From Singulisphaera sp. GP187 (GTDB lineage Bacteria > Chloroflexota > Chloroflexia > Chloroflexales > Roseiflexaceae): 34,040 nucleotides of DNA. Under the pieces are notes generated by a model, which did not search any database, was not told the DNA's origin, and worked only from the letters and a program-made list of their open reading frames with translations. The DNA is taken from positions 1 through 34,040 of the forward strand of contig CALQBW020000010.1 of assembly GCA_943328915.2 (NCBI GenBank). The letters run 5' to 3'. Of the stretch, positions 14,438 to 23,054 are shown in pieces. A program made the translations under genes and the position numbers. Each line of letters opens with the position of its first letter. Within the stretch, counting starts at the first letter, position 1.

Positions 14438-16288
14438 ATGACAATAATTGACCCCGCTGTCCAGTCATCAACGTATGATTCGCATACTCCAATCATCAAC
14501 GATTTTACGATCGTGGTGGCGACCGAAAATGGTTCGGGGAGTCAGACAGCCAACAACGCCCTCATTCGTGCCATTTTCAAAATGGGTATTCCGGTGAGCG
14601 GCAAAAACTTGTTCCCTTCGAATATCCAAGGCTTACCAACGTGGTACGCCATCCGGGTGAGTAAGCTTGGGTATACGGCCCGACGTGAACATTCTGAAAT
14701 TTTGATTGCCTTTAATCCCCGGACGTCTGACGAAGATTTAGCCAAACTCCCTAGTGGCGGCGTCTGTATCCACCCTGCAGATCTCAAATTCACCACCCCA
14801 CGGAGTGATGTGGTTTCGTACCCGGTACCGGTCAAAGAATTCCTCAAAGAACTCAACCCACCCCAGAGCCTGCGTGATTACATCATCAATATGGCCTATG
14901 TGGGTGTATTGACCGAGTTGTTGGGGATTGATCGTGGTCAAATCGAAGAAGCGCTCATGCACCACTTTAATGGTAAGCGCAAAGCGGTTGACATGAATTT
15001 GGGCATGGTTGATTTGGCGATGAACTATGTGCGCGCCAATTTGCCCAAGCAGGACCCCTTCCGGGTGGCGGCTATGGACGCAACGGGCGGCCAAATTTTA
15101 ATCGACGGCAATACGGCAGCGGGAATTGGCGCAGTAGTTGCTGGTGTGTCTGTGGTGGCATGGTACCCAATTACCCCTTCTACAAGCTTGGTCGATGCGA
15201 TTTCTGATTATGCACCCAAGCTCCGCCCTGCCGAAGATGGCAAAGTCAACTATGCCATCATCCAAGCCGAAGACGAACTCGCTGCAGCCGGGATTATCGT
15301 GGGTGCCGGTTGGGCAGGTAGCCGTGCAATGACGGCAACTTCTGGCCCTGGACTTTCGCTAATGAACGAATTCGGTGGTTTGGCGTATTTCGCAGAAGTC
15401 CCGATTGTGATTTGGGATATTATGCGGATGGGGCCATCGACTGGGTTGCCGACCCGTGTCTCGCAGGGTGATATTTTGTCGGCCTACTATTTGGGGCATG
15501 GCGATAGTCGACACGTGTGTTTGTTGCCGGGGTCGATGCAAGAATGCTTCGATTTCGCGAGCGTGGCCTTTGATTTGGCCGAGCAATTGCAAACACCGGT
15601 ATTGGTATTGAGCGACCTCGATTTGGGGATGAACAATTGGATGACGAAGCCATTTGACTACCCCACGCAGCCACTCCAACGCGGGAAAGTATTACACACC
15701 GAATCATTTGAAACGTTTTTGGCGGAACATAACAATCAATGGGGGCGATACCGCGATGTTGATGGTGATGGCATCCCCTACCGCACCATCCCCGGCAATC
15801 AACACCCCCGCGCTGCCTGGCTTGGTCGCGGCACCGGGCACAACGAAAGTGCAATGTATAGCGAGCGCAATGATGACTGGAAGCGCAACATGGACCGCTT
15901 GTCGCAAAAACATGAAACTGCCCGAGCGCTCGTTCCCGCACCGATTGTTGACGTCAAGACCGGTGCATCGGTAGGGATTATCGCCTATGGTTCGAGCTAT
16001 GATGCCGTGCGGGAAGCACGTGATTATCTGCGGAACCACGGTGTCGATAGTAGCTCCTTGCGTCTGCGGGCATTGCCGTTTAACGATGATGTGACCAAGT
16101 TTGTCGCAGATCATGATGAAGTCTATGTGGTGGAATTGAACCAAGATAGCCAGATGCTGCAATTACTGTGTAGTCATGTGCCAGCCTTGGCAGGCAAACT
16201 GCGTGCCGTCAATTTGTGTGACGGGTTGCCGTTGACTGCCGAATTTGTGACCAATCGTATCCTTCAGCACCGTGGCGTCGTACGCTAA
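14438..16288 (+). CDS. korA: 2-oxoacid:acceptor (ferredoxin) oxidoreductase, fused gamma-alpha subunit
   Basis: This 616-residue protein joins the gamma domain (about 22-195: VVATENGSGSQTANNALIRA) to the alpha (pyrimidine-binding) domain that begins around 222 with the hallmark YPITPSTS (243-250). The C-terminal third resembles domain II of the family, with VGIIAYGSSYDAVREA. Together with KorB it oxidises a 2-oxoacid, probably 2-oxoglutarate or pyruvate, to the acyl-CoA plus CO2, passing electrons to ferredoxin; it may also run in reverse. The gamma-alpha fusion is known in two-subunit KOR-type enzymes. The ATG follows GGGAG at 6 bases. korB starts 16 bases after its stop. The exact substrate cannot be read from the sequence. 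Confidence 0.92.
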   Translation: MTIIDPAVQSSTYDSHTPIINDFTIVVATENGSGSQTANNALIRAIFKMGIPVSGKNLFPSNIQGLPTWYAIRVSKLGYTARREHSEILIAFNPRTSDEDLAKLPSGGVCIHPADLKFTTPRSDVVSYPVPVKEFLKELNPPQSLRDYIINMAYVGVLTELLGIDRGQIEEALMHHFNGKRKAVDMNLGMVDLAMNYVRANLPKQDPFRVAAMDATGGQILIDGNTAAGIGAVVAGVSVVAWYPITPSTSLVDAISDYAPKLRPAEDGKVNYAIIQAEDELAAAGIIVGAGWAGSRAMTATSGPGLSLMNEFGGLAYFAEVPIVIWDIMRMGPSTGLPTRVSQGDILSAYYLGHGDSRHVCLLPGSMQECFDFASVAFDLAEQLQTPVLVLSDLDLGMNNWMTKPFDYPTQPLQRGKVLHTESFETFLAEHNNQWGRYRDVDGDGIPYRTIPGNQHPRAAWLGRGTGHNESAMYSERNDDWKRNMDRLSQKHETARALVPAPIVDVKTGASVGIIAYGSSYDAVREARDYLRNHGVDSSSLRLRALPFNDDVTKFVADHDEVYVVELNQDSQMLQLLCSHVPALAGKLRAVNLCDGLPLTAEFVTNRILQHRGVVR

Positions 16289-16304
16289 TAAACGAGGTAC
16301 TCTA

Positions 16305-17336
16305 ATGACAGCTGTAACGAATCGTCCAACTAATCGTATCGGACTTACCAGCCAAGACTACCAAGGTGGCACGACCACGTTGTGCGCCGGTTGTGGTCAT
16401 AATTCGGTCACAAGCCAAATCATCGCTGCCTGTTACGATTTGTCGCTTGACCCGCGCCAAGTGGTCAAAATGAGCGGCATCGGGTGCTCGAGCAAGACTC
16501 CTGCATATTTCCTCGGGCGCTCGTTTGGTTTTAACACGCTCCACGGTCGAATGCCGTCGGTAACCACCGGCGTGACCTTAGCAAACCGTACCTTGTTGCC
16601 CATTGGTATTAGTGGTGATGGTGACACGGGGAGCATCGGTTTTGGGCAATTCAAACACATGATGCGACGCAATGTATCGATGGTTTATATCGTCGAAAAC
16701 AATGGCGTTTATGGGTTGACCAAAGGCCAACATTCAGCCACCGCTGATATCGGTCAAGACCTCAAGTACGCTGGGATTAATGAATTACCGCCTATTGATA
16801 TTTGTGCTGAAGCCTTGGCAGCTGATTGTGGCTTTGTAGCCCGTTCATTTGCCGGTGACGCCAAACAGGTGCGTGAATTGCTCAAGGCGGCCTTGTGCTA
16901 CGAAGGCACGGCAGTGATTGACATTATCAGTCCCTGTGTGACCTTTAATAACCAAGATGCTTCGACCAAAAGCTATACCTATGGCAAAGAGCACGAAGAG
17001 CGTATCCAAGATATTACCTTCATCCCAAGCTATAGCGAAGTCCAAGTCGACTACGAACCAGGGACAGAACAAATGGTTCGGTTGCATGATGGTCCGATGA
17101 TTAAGTTGCGCAAATTGGCCCGTGATTATGACGCAACCGATCGTTGGCAGGCCATGAAGTTGATGGAAGAAGCTCGTACGGCGAATGAATTCGTCACCGG
17201 TTTGATTTATATCAACGAAGCCCGTGCGACGTTGCCCCAAATGATGAACCTCAGCGATACTCCATTGGCATATACGGAAGAAGCACTCCTGCGCCCGAGC
17301 CGCGATGCCTTTGCAAGTGTCATGTCAGAATTCTAA
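16305..17336 (+). CDS. korB: 2-oxoacid:acceptor (ferredoxin) oxidoreductase, beta subunit
   Basis: This 343-residue thiamine-diphosphate-binding subunit pairs with KorA. The TPP motif runs GDGDTGSIGFGQFKHMMRRN (105-124) to ENNGVYG (131-137). Four cysteines in family positions can hold the [4Fe-4S] cluster: C27 and C30 (CAGCGHN), C61 (GIGCSSKT) and C211 (SPCVTFNN). No extra ferredoxin domain is fused, so an external ferredoxin must accept the electrons. The frame opens at 16272, but the ATG at 16305 with CGAGG upstream lies cleanly after the korA stop. A terminator at 17353-17387 ends the two-gene operon. Confidence 0.93.
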   Translation: MTAVTNRPTNRIGLTSQDYQGGTTTLCAGCGHNSVTSQIIAACYDLSLDPRQVVKMSGIGCSSKTPAYFLGRSFGFNTLHGRMPSVTTGVTLANRTLLPIGISGDGDTGSIGFGQFKHMMRRNVSMVYIVENNGVYGLTKGQHSATADIGQDLKYAGINELPPIDICAEALAADCGFVARSFAGDAKQVRELLKAALCYEGTAVIDIISPCVTFNNQDASTKSYTYGKEHEERIQDITFIPSYSEVQVDYEPGTEQMVRLHDGPMIKLRKLARDYDATDRWQAMKLMEEARTANEFVTGLIYINEARATLPQMMNLSDTPLAYTEEALLRPSRDAFASVMSEF

Positions 17337-17352
17337 TTTTGAGTCGTGGTGT

Positions 17353-17387
17353 GCATGCGCTGGCAATGTGTCGGCGCATGCTTTTTT
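17353..17387 (+). terminator. Rho-independent terminator of korAB
   Basis: An 8-bp stem (GCATGCGC 17353-17360 with GCGCATGC 17374-17381) with a 13-base loop is followed by six T residues (17382-17387). The ribosome site of the next gene follows almost directly. Confidence 0.8.
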
Positions 17388-17399
17388 ATGGAGTAACGC

Positions 17400-17750
17400 A
17401 TGAGCTTGATTTATCATCTTGTGACGACGACGCGCTGGCACCAATGGCCGAGTGACCAACCCTATTTGCCGGCAGAATACGCCATTGATGGCTTTGTGCA
17501 TTGTACGGCTGGCGATGAATTAATGATTGCGGTGGCTAATCGGTTTTATCAACACGTGCCGGGGGATTATTTGTTGTTGGTGATTGACACTGAATACTTG
17601 ACCAGCCTACTCAAATGGGAAGCGCCCAGCCCGGGGGATACGTTGGCAGCACGCTTCCCGCATATTTATGGGCCAATTAACCGCGATGCGGTAGTGGCAA
17701 CCAAATCAATCCTTCGTGGCAACGATGGCCGATTTTTGACCATTGTGTAA
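17400..17750 (+). CDS. DUF952 family protein
   Basis: This 116-residue protein carries the DUF952 signs: a start of the form IYHLVTTTRW, then IDGFVHCTAGDEL (29-41), a central VIDTEYL strand and the conserved FPHIYGPINRDAV near residues 86-98. The His/Cys in FVHC and the FPHIYGP motif are the conserved core of the family, whose biochemical role is unknown. Length is typical. The ATG follows GGAG at 6 bases, right behind the korAB terminator, so it may be served by read-through. Confidence 0.85.
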   Translation: MSLIYHLVTTTRWHQWPSDQPYLPAEYAIDGFVHCTAGDELMIAVANRFYQHVPGDYLLLVIDTEYLTSLLKWEAPSPGDTLAARFPHIYGPINRDAVVATKSILRGNDGRFLTIV

Positions 17751-17799
17751 TTTGAAAAAGGTTGTATACGTGGGTTTTCTGCAGCGGATTTCTGCATGC

Positions 17800-17822
17800 T
17801 ATCCCATGCGGGATAGTATAAT
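17800..17822 (+). promoter_or_regulatory. Inverted repeat next to a perfect -10 box
   Basis: TATCCC (17800-17805) and GGGATA (17810-17815) form an inverted repeat with a 4-base centre. TATAAT begins one base further on (17817-17822). No matching -35 is seen, because the repeat occupies the spacer. This could be an operator inside an alternative promoter for the VanW gene. Confidence 0.35.
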
Positions 17823-17890
17823 TATCACGGTGTACATATTTTATTTAAAATAATTAATTACAAACTATGAAGAATAGTACTACATTTGAG

Positions 17891-17919
17891 TTGACAATAA
17901 AAATAATGAATGCTAGTAT
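17891..17919 (+). promoter_or_regulatory. Promoter of the VanW gene
   Basis: A perfect TTGACA (17891-17896) and TAGTAT (17914-17919) are 17 bases apart; the -10 also has an upstream TGC. Transcription would start near 17926, only about 23 bases before the chosen ATG. Confidence 0.8.
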
Positions 17920-17948
17920 GGCAAGTAAGAATCAGCAGGATTACGTCA

Positions 17949-19880
17949 ATGCCACCACGTTATGCGCAAAAATACGGACCAATCCAGCGGCGGCGTAATG
18001 GATTTACGCCGCCGTCAAGTCCCATGCCGCAAGCGACTCCCGTGCGCGAAACGCGGGTAGTTGGTGGTGGGATAACAGGGTGGCTGACGCGGACATATGA
18101 CCACGCGAGCAGTAATGACATCCGCGGGGTGGTAATCATAGCGGTGGTATTGGTATTGCTGGCAGTATTTGTCCCCTATTTGTTACCAAACAGTGAGCCG
18201 ACGGTGAGCACGGGTGTGACGTTGCAAGGCGTGGGGATGAGTGGCTTGACGCGGAACATGTTGACGGAGCGCATCAGTAAACGGTACGAAACATTTCTGA
18301 ATGAGCCGGTCACGTTAGTATATGGCGACAAAATATGGCATCCGAGTGCACCTGATTTAGGGATTTCGATCGATATTCGTCAGACCAGCAACGAATTATT
18401 GGGGATGAGTACCGGGCGTGGTTTGGGGATCTTGTTCCACACAACCTGGTTGCGTTGGCAAGGGATATTAGATGTCGGCCCACATGTTGTGGTGAACGCC
18501 GCAAAACTACAGAATTATTTGGTGCAAATTACCAAAGAAATTGATCAACCGGTCCAAGGATCTGACATTGTGATTGATGGCCAGACGGGAGCCGTGCAAG
18601 CAATTCCTGCGCAAATGGGGCATCAACTGTTAGTTGAGCAGACGATGGTTGAAATCTTGAATACAATCCGCACCGCGCAACCGCTGACGGTGACGGTACG
18701 TACCAATGTCCTAGCGCCAAGCACGGATGATAAAACATTGGCACTGAGTGTGAATAATGCCAAACAGTTTTTGAGTGCACCGATCGCGATTCGGTATGGG
18801 AAACAAAATTGGGTTTGGCAACGGGATGATTTGATACGGTTCATTGCAACAAACAAAACTGCGCGAGGTATAGAGGTGATTCCGGACGTACATGCGATTG
18901 CAACAGAAGTTGATCGAATGGCGCAATATATTGATACCGGGAGCGTTGAAGCGCGGGTAACGGTGGGTGACGGTCGTGCGACCATAGTCCAACCAAGTCG
19001 TCATGGTGTACGCCTTGATCGGGCTGCGGCGGTCCAAAAAATCAGTGATGCCTTTTTTAAGACGGATCGTGTCGTTGAATTGCCGACAGTGGAAGTTTTG
19101 CCACAGTTGAGCGCCAGCCAAATCGAAGCATTGCGTTTTGGGGATGTGTTGAGCACCGGCAGGAGCAGTTTTGTGGGATCGGCCAAATACCGGATAACCA
19201 ATATCGTGGCGGGTGCCAAACATATCAATGGTGTGTTAATTGCCCCTGGCGCGACGTTTTCGTTTAATACTGAAGTAGGTGAGATAAACGAGGCGAACGG
19301 ATTTGTCAAAGGATATGCGGTGGTCGGCAAACGGACCCAATTGGAATGGGGTGGAGGGGTTTGTCAGGTATCGACATCGTTGTTTCGGGCGGCGTTTTAT
19401 GCGGGGATGCCATTTACCGAATGGCATCCGCATCCGTTTTATATTAAATGGTATGACGATTATGCCTACCCTGATGTCGCTGGACCGGGGCTTGATGCAG
19501 CGATATACACGGGTGAGCTCGATTTGCGATTTGTCAACGATACGGCTCATTGGGTGATGATTGATACGACCGTAGATACAGAGAAGCAAATTCTCGACAT
19601 TACGTTGCGAGGGACAGCGACCGATCGAGCGGTACGCGTCGTCGGTCCCAAAATCACCAATACCATCCCTGCCCCCAAAGATCCGGTGTATGTTGATGAT
19701 CCGACGATTGCAACAGGCATAACCAAACAGTCAGACAAAGCCAAAGATGGCATCAGCGTTGTCGCGTATCGCATTATTACGGTCCACGGGAAAGACCTAC
19801 CGGGTGAAGAATTTGCGAGTAATTTTGCACCGTGGCCGAATATCTTTTTACGAGGGACTGGCCCTGCCATCAAGCCATGA
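17949..19880 (+). CDS. VanW-family membrane protein with YoaR-type N-terminal domains
   Basis: This 643-residue protein has a proline-rich basic tail (1-55), one membrane helix (about 60-80), a long extracellular region of tandem YoaR/peptidoglycan-binding-like repeats (about 85-390), and a VanW domain (about 405-560) with FSFNTEVGEI, GGGVCQVSTSLF and EWHPHPFYIKWYDDYAYP. VanW domains occur in glycopeptide-resistance clusters and in many wall-associated proteins, but the biochemical role is unresolved. The frame opens at 17910, but that lies inside the promoter; the ATG at 17949 has CAGGA upstream. The stop overlaps the next gene's ATG (ATGA). Confidence 0.88.
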   Translation: MPPRYAQKYGPIQRRRNGFTPPSSPMPQATPVRETRVVGGGITGWLTRTYDHASSNDIRGVVIIAVVLVLLAVFVPYLLPNSEPTVSTGVTLQGVGMSGLTRNMLTERISKRYETFLNEPVTLVYGDKIWHPSAPDLGISIDIRQTSNELLGMSTGRGLGILFHTTWLRWQGILDVGPHVVVNAAKLQNYLVQITKEIDQPVQGSDIVIDGQTGAVQAIPAQMGHQLLVEQTMVEILNTIRTAQPLTVTVRTNVLAPSTDDKTLALSVNNAKQFLSAPIAIRYGKQNWVWQRDDLIRFIATNKTARGIEVIPDVHAIATEVDRMAQYIDTGSVEARVTVGDGRATIVQPSRHGVRLDRAAAVQKISDAFFKTDRVVELPTVEVLPQLSASQIEALRFGDVLSTGRSSFVGSAKYRITNIVAGAKHINGVLIAPGATFSFNTEVGEINEANGFVKGYAVVGKRTQLEWGGGVCQVSTSLFRAAFYAGMPFTEWHPHPFYIKWYDDYAYPDVAGPGLDAAIYTGELDLRFVNDTAHWVMIDTTVDTEKQILDITLRGTATDRAVRVVGPKITNTIPAPKDPVYVDDPTIATGITKQSDKAKDGISVVAYRIITVHGKDLPGEEFASNFAPWPNIFLRGTGPAIKP

Positions 19881-21082
19881 CCAATCAACCATTTATGGCG
19901 GCAGTGCACTATACGCCGGCGTGCCAAAAACGACATGGTTGGCAAGAAATTGATTGGGCAGTGGTGCGCGAACACTTTGGTCAATTGGCCGAATTGGGGG
20001 TACGTCGTGTGGTATTGCGGCCGCCATGGGGGCAATTGCAGCCGCGTGCGCCGCGAATTGATCGTATCAGTATGGCCAACCTCGAGCGCTGTCTTGATGT
20101 CGCACAATCTGCCAAACTCACGGCAATGATATCGCTCCTGGGGGTGACGGCATGGGGAGCCTTTACGTTGCCTGAATGGCACAACAGCCCCGATGTCATC
20201 GGCTGGCTGCAAGGGCGCACCACACAGCCAATAGCCTCGCAAGGGGCACCGGTGATGATTGATGGGCGCTGGGAGCGCCTGCATATTGCCGATCCATTTT
20301 CGACCGAAGCGTATCAACAGGCGCATCAGTTGTTGATTCAGACGGTGATGGGGTATTTTGCAAGCCATAGTGCGGTAAGCCATTGGATTCTCGCAGAAGG
20401 TTGGAGTAATATCGCCCCAACCACCGCCGTCATTGCGCACGCATGGATGCACAAACTGGTTACCCATGCCCGGGCAGTGGCGCCACGGGCGACTCTGGTT
20501 GGTATGGTCGATGGTCCAGTGTTGCTCGGGCAACATGGGATTTCATTGGCGTTATTGGCAGAAAATTTTGATGCATTGGTCGTTGATAGCGCGCTGCCGT
20601 CACTTGGGCAACGGATGAAGCGAAGGTTGAGTGCGCCGGCGCTTTTTTTGCACAATGTGGTTGCGGGGCTGACGCACCGTCCCGTGTACCCATGGCTGGC
20701 ACCGACATTGCTGAGCACTACGGTGTCGAATTGGCAACAGATTGCGTGGCAACAACAAATACTTGATATCCCTGCACTCAGTGATGAGGATGATGGGAAG
20801 TATCACGAAGCGGTGTTGGCACAATTGCACCAAGCCGGTGCCCCAGGCGTGATAATGCCGATGCCATTTGCGATGCCGCATGGGAATACTGATATTTCAT
20901 TGCCGTGGTTGCGCCATGCGCAATCGCTCATCGATGCACGGGGCAATCTAACCGGCGGCGGTCAGGCGTTACAGCAGATGTTACAGAAGTCCCCAATGAT
21001 CGTACCATGTAGGTATGCGATTGATCGTGAGCGGTATGATTACCATCCGGTGCAAGAATTACAACGCTTGTGGCAGGAATAA
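19877..21082 (+). CDS. TIM-barrel protein resembling glycoside hydrolases
   Basis: This 401-residue protein starts at the ATG that overlaps the VanW stop (ATGA), so the two are translationally coupled. It resembles (beta/alpha)8 glycosidases of the GH5/GH42 type: LAELGVRRVVLRPPWGQLQP, then a helix-strand unit LDVAQSAKLTAMISLLGVT ending near LPEW, and later a strand SHWILAEGW where the Glu sits in the usual acid/base position. No signal peptide is visible, so it would act in the cytoplasm unless exported another way. I cannot confirm a second catalytic Glu or the substrate. The pairing with VanW suggests an envelope role; this is inference. Confidence 0.6.
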   Translation: MTNQPFMAAVHYTPACQKRHGWQEIDWAVVREHFGQLAELGVRRVVLRPPWGQLQPRAPRIDRISMANLERCLDVAQSAKLTAMISLLGVTAWGAFTLPEWHNSPDVIGWLQGRTTQPIASQGAPVMIDGRWERLHIADPFSTEAYQQAHQLLIQTVMGYFASHSAVSHWILAEGWSNIAPTTAVIAHAWMHKLVTHARAVAPRATLVGMVDGPVLLGQHGISLALLAENFDALVVDSALPSLGQRMKRRLSAPALFLHNVVAGLTHRPVYPWLAPTLLSTTVSNWQQIAWQQQILDIPALSDEDDGKYHEAVLAQLHQAGAPGVIMPMPFAMPHGNTDISLPWLRHAQSLIDARGNLTGGGQALQQMLQKSPMIVPCRYAIDRERYDYHPVQELQRLWQE

Positions 21083-21134
21083 AATCGGAAAATAAGTGGT
21101 GTGACAAAGTCTTTCCGTTGCGACTCGATTGGTT

Positions 21135-21143
21135 TGTTATAAT
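21135..21143 (+). promoter_or_regulatory. Extended -10 promoter upstream of the membrane-SH3 gene
   Basis: TGTTATAAT (21135-21143) is a perfect extended -10. The -35 region is poor. It lies 24 bases before the ATG at 21167, in the 84-base gap after the TIM-barrel gene. Confidence 0.55.
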
Positions 21144-21166
21144 ACGCAGAATGCAGCGAGGGGCCA

Positions 21167-21763
21167 ATGGATACCGCAGAAATGTATGAACGGGGCGTTG
21201 CTGACGCACATCGAGGTGAAGCAAACCCAACGTTTTATCATCAATACGAACCATACCGGCGTGCATACGATCAAACACGCTTGCATATGCGTAAGACGGG
21301 CACCATGCACATTGTTGATGTACCGCGAGTTGGGTTGAATTTGCTGCTTGTGGTGGCGATGGTCGTTATTGCAATAGGAGTCTATTATTTCACTACAAAG
21401 GGTGTTTTTGTGGCGACAAAAATCAAACCAACGGTGGTGATATTGCCCACCCTACCGGCCGCACAGCAGTTGTCATATGCTACCAACACGCCGTTACCTG
21501 CCACACCTGAGCCACTGGCACTCAAAAAAGGCGCGTATGCGGTGATTCAAAATACCAATGTCAATCCATTGCGGGTGCGGATATCGCCCTCGACGAATGC
21601 CAAAGTAGCGGCTTACATGCGCGACAATGAAGCAGTGCAGGTGCTTGAGGGACCGATTTTGGCAGATGGATTTGTCTGGTGGCAGATTTCGGGAGTATCA
21701 GGCACGGGTTGGAGTGCTGAACACAACAACAAAGGGGTTGTCTGGATAATTCCAGTTCCATAA
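21167..21763 (+). CDS. Single-pass membrane protein with extracellular SH3-like domain
   Basis: This 198-residue protein has a 50-residue charged cytoplasmic part, one membrane helix (about 55-76: LLLVVAMVVIAIGVYYF), a Thr/Pro-rich linker (about 85-120) and a C-terminal SH3b-like domain (about 124-198) reading AVIQNTNVNPLRVRISPSTN, then AYMRDNEAVQVLEGP and GWSAEHN. Such domains usually bind wall polymers or act as adaptors. No enzymatic domain is attached, in contrast to the NlpC protein at 1988-3574. The ATG follows a GAGGGG ribosome site. An MFS gene follows after 27 bases. Confidence 0.75.
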   Translation: MDTAEMYERGVADAHRGEANPTFYHQYEPYRRAYDQTRLHMRKTGTMHIVDVPRVGLNLLLVVAMVVIAIGVYYFTTKGVFVATKIKPTVVILPTLPAAQQLSYATNTPLPATPEPLALKKGAYAVIQNTNVNPLRVRISPSTNAKVAAYMRDNEAVQVLEGPILADGFVWWQISGVSGTGWSAEHNNKGVVWIIPVP

Positions 21764-21790
21764 TTTTTAGTACAAAAGGCTAGCATCACA

Positions 21791-23050
21791 ATGAGTACCG
21801 CACCGATTGTCGATCCAAAGATTGGTCAGCGCATCGCACAAATCTTGTTTATTACCCAGAGTCTGGGGTCGGCAGCGTTGATTTCGAACGCTACCGTGAA
21901 TCCCATTATTGGCTCCAAACTGGGCGGGGGTGATGTACTCGCCGGTGTGCCAGGCACATTGCTACTTATAGGTGCCGCAGTTGCTTCATACCCGGCGGGC
22001 ATGTTGATGCAGCGGGTTGGGCGCCGGCCCGGGTTGGCCTTGGGCTTTCTTGTGGGGAGTTTGGGGATGGGTATTGGTGGCTATGCGATTATCGCCCAAT
22101 CATTTACCATCTTCCTGCTGGGTTTGTTGTTGATTGGGGCCGCACGAGGCGCCGTCGACCAGAGTCGCTATGCCGCCGCAGATGCCAATTTGCCCGAAAA
22201 CCGCGCCCGTGCAATCAGTACCGTGGTGTTTGCCGGGACGGTGGGGGCGGTGGGTGGTCCGTTGTTGGTGGCACCATTGGGGAATCTGGTCAAATCATTG
22301 TTTGGCTTTGAGGTGCTGGCTGGGCCGATGATCGGTGGTGCGGCGCTTTTTTTGATAGCAGGAATTTTGATTACCGCATTCCTGCGCCCCGATCCTCGTG
22401 ACGTCGGTCGGATTATCACCGAAGCGCTCAAGCGTGACGATGATCCACCGGTCGCTAAGGCACGCCCATTGGGGGTGATTGCCCGCTTACCAGGGGTGCA
22501 GTTGGCGGCGCTGTCTATGTTGATTGGGCAGGCTATCATGGTGCTGGTGATGACGGTGACGTCGTTGCACATGAATCACAATCATCACACCTTGGCCGAT
22601 ATTTCGTTGGTCATTATGGCCCATACGTTGGGTATGTATGGGTTGTCGTTTGTGACCGGTACGATTGCTGATCGCTTTGGGCGGCCGGCAGTGGTGAGCA
22701 TTGGGGCGTTGATTTTAATTGCAGGATGTGTGGTAGCACCGTTGTCCGTGGACGTGTTGCCGTTGGCGATTGGGTTATTTTTGGTGGGCTTAGGTTGGAA
22801 TATGTGCTATATCGGTGGTTCATCGTTGTTGGCCGACAATCTGGCGCCCAACGAACGTGGACGTTACCAAGGGGCAGTTGAATTGACCGTCAATCTTTCT
22901 TCGGCGGCGAGCAGTCTCAGCAGTGGGTTTATTATTGCCGGCCTAGGCTTTACCACCTTGTGTATCATTGCCAGTGTGTTGACGTGTGCGCCGTTGGTGA
23001 TGGCGCTGTTGCAACGCGTCCGTGCGACACCTTTCGTACGTCCGGCCTAA
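21791..23050 (+). CDS. Major facilitator superfamily transporter
   Basis: This 419-residue protein has the repeating hydrophobic helices of a 12-helix MFS carrier. The motif-A-like loop MLMQRVGRRPGLALG follows helix 2, and a second copy, TIADRFGRPAVVSIG, marks the other half. A soluble loop between the halves (about 205-235) reads RPDPRDVGRIITEALKRDDD. It probably exports or imports a small solute with protons, but the substrate is not recognisable. A distant ribosome site (AAGG, 11 bases) precedes the ATG. The gene lies between a membrane-SH3 protein and a lipoprotein, apparently in one transcript. Confidence 0.88.
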   Translation: MSTAPIVDPKIGQRIAQILFITQSLGSAALISNATVNPIIGSKLGGGDVLAGVPGTLLLIGAAVASYPAGMLMQRVGRRPGLALGFLVGSLGMGIGGYAIIAQSFTIFLLGLLLIGAARGAVDQSRYAAADANLPENRARAISTVVFAGTVGAVGGPLLVAPLGNLVKSLFGFEVLAGPMIGGAALFLIAGILITAFLRPDPRDVGRIITEALKRDDDPPVAKARPLGVIARLPGVQLAALSMLIGQAIMVLVMTVTSLHMNHNHHTLADISLVIMAHTLGMYGLSFVTGTIADRFGRPAVVSIGALILIAGCVVAPLSVDVLPLAIGLFLVGLGWNMCYIGGSSLLADNLAPNERGRYQGAVELTVNLSSAASSLSSGFIIAGLGFTTLCIIASVLTCAPLVMALLQRVRATPFVRPA

Positions 23051-23054
23051 TTTA

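Noticed and set aside
19547-20536. 329-residue open frame on the minus strand
   Set aside because: It is antisense to the VanW and TIM-barrel genes, both supported by promoter, ribosome site and ATGA overlap; its composition is Arg/Pro/His-rich as in shadows.
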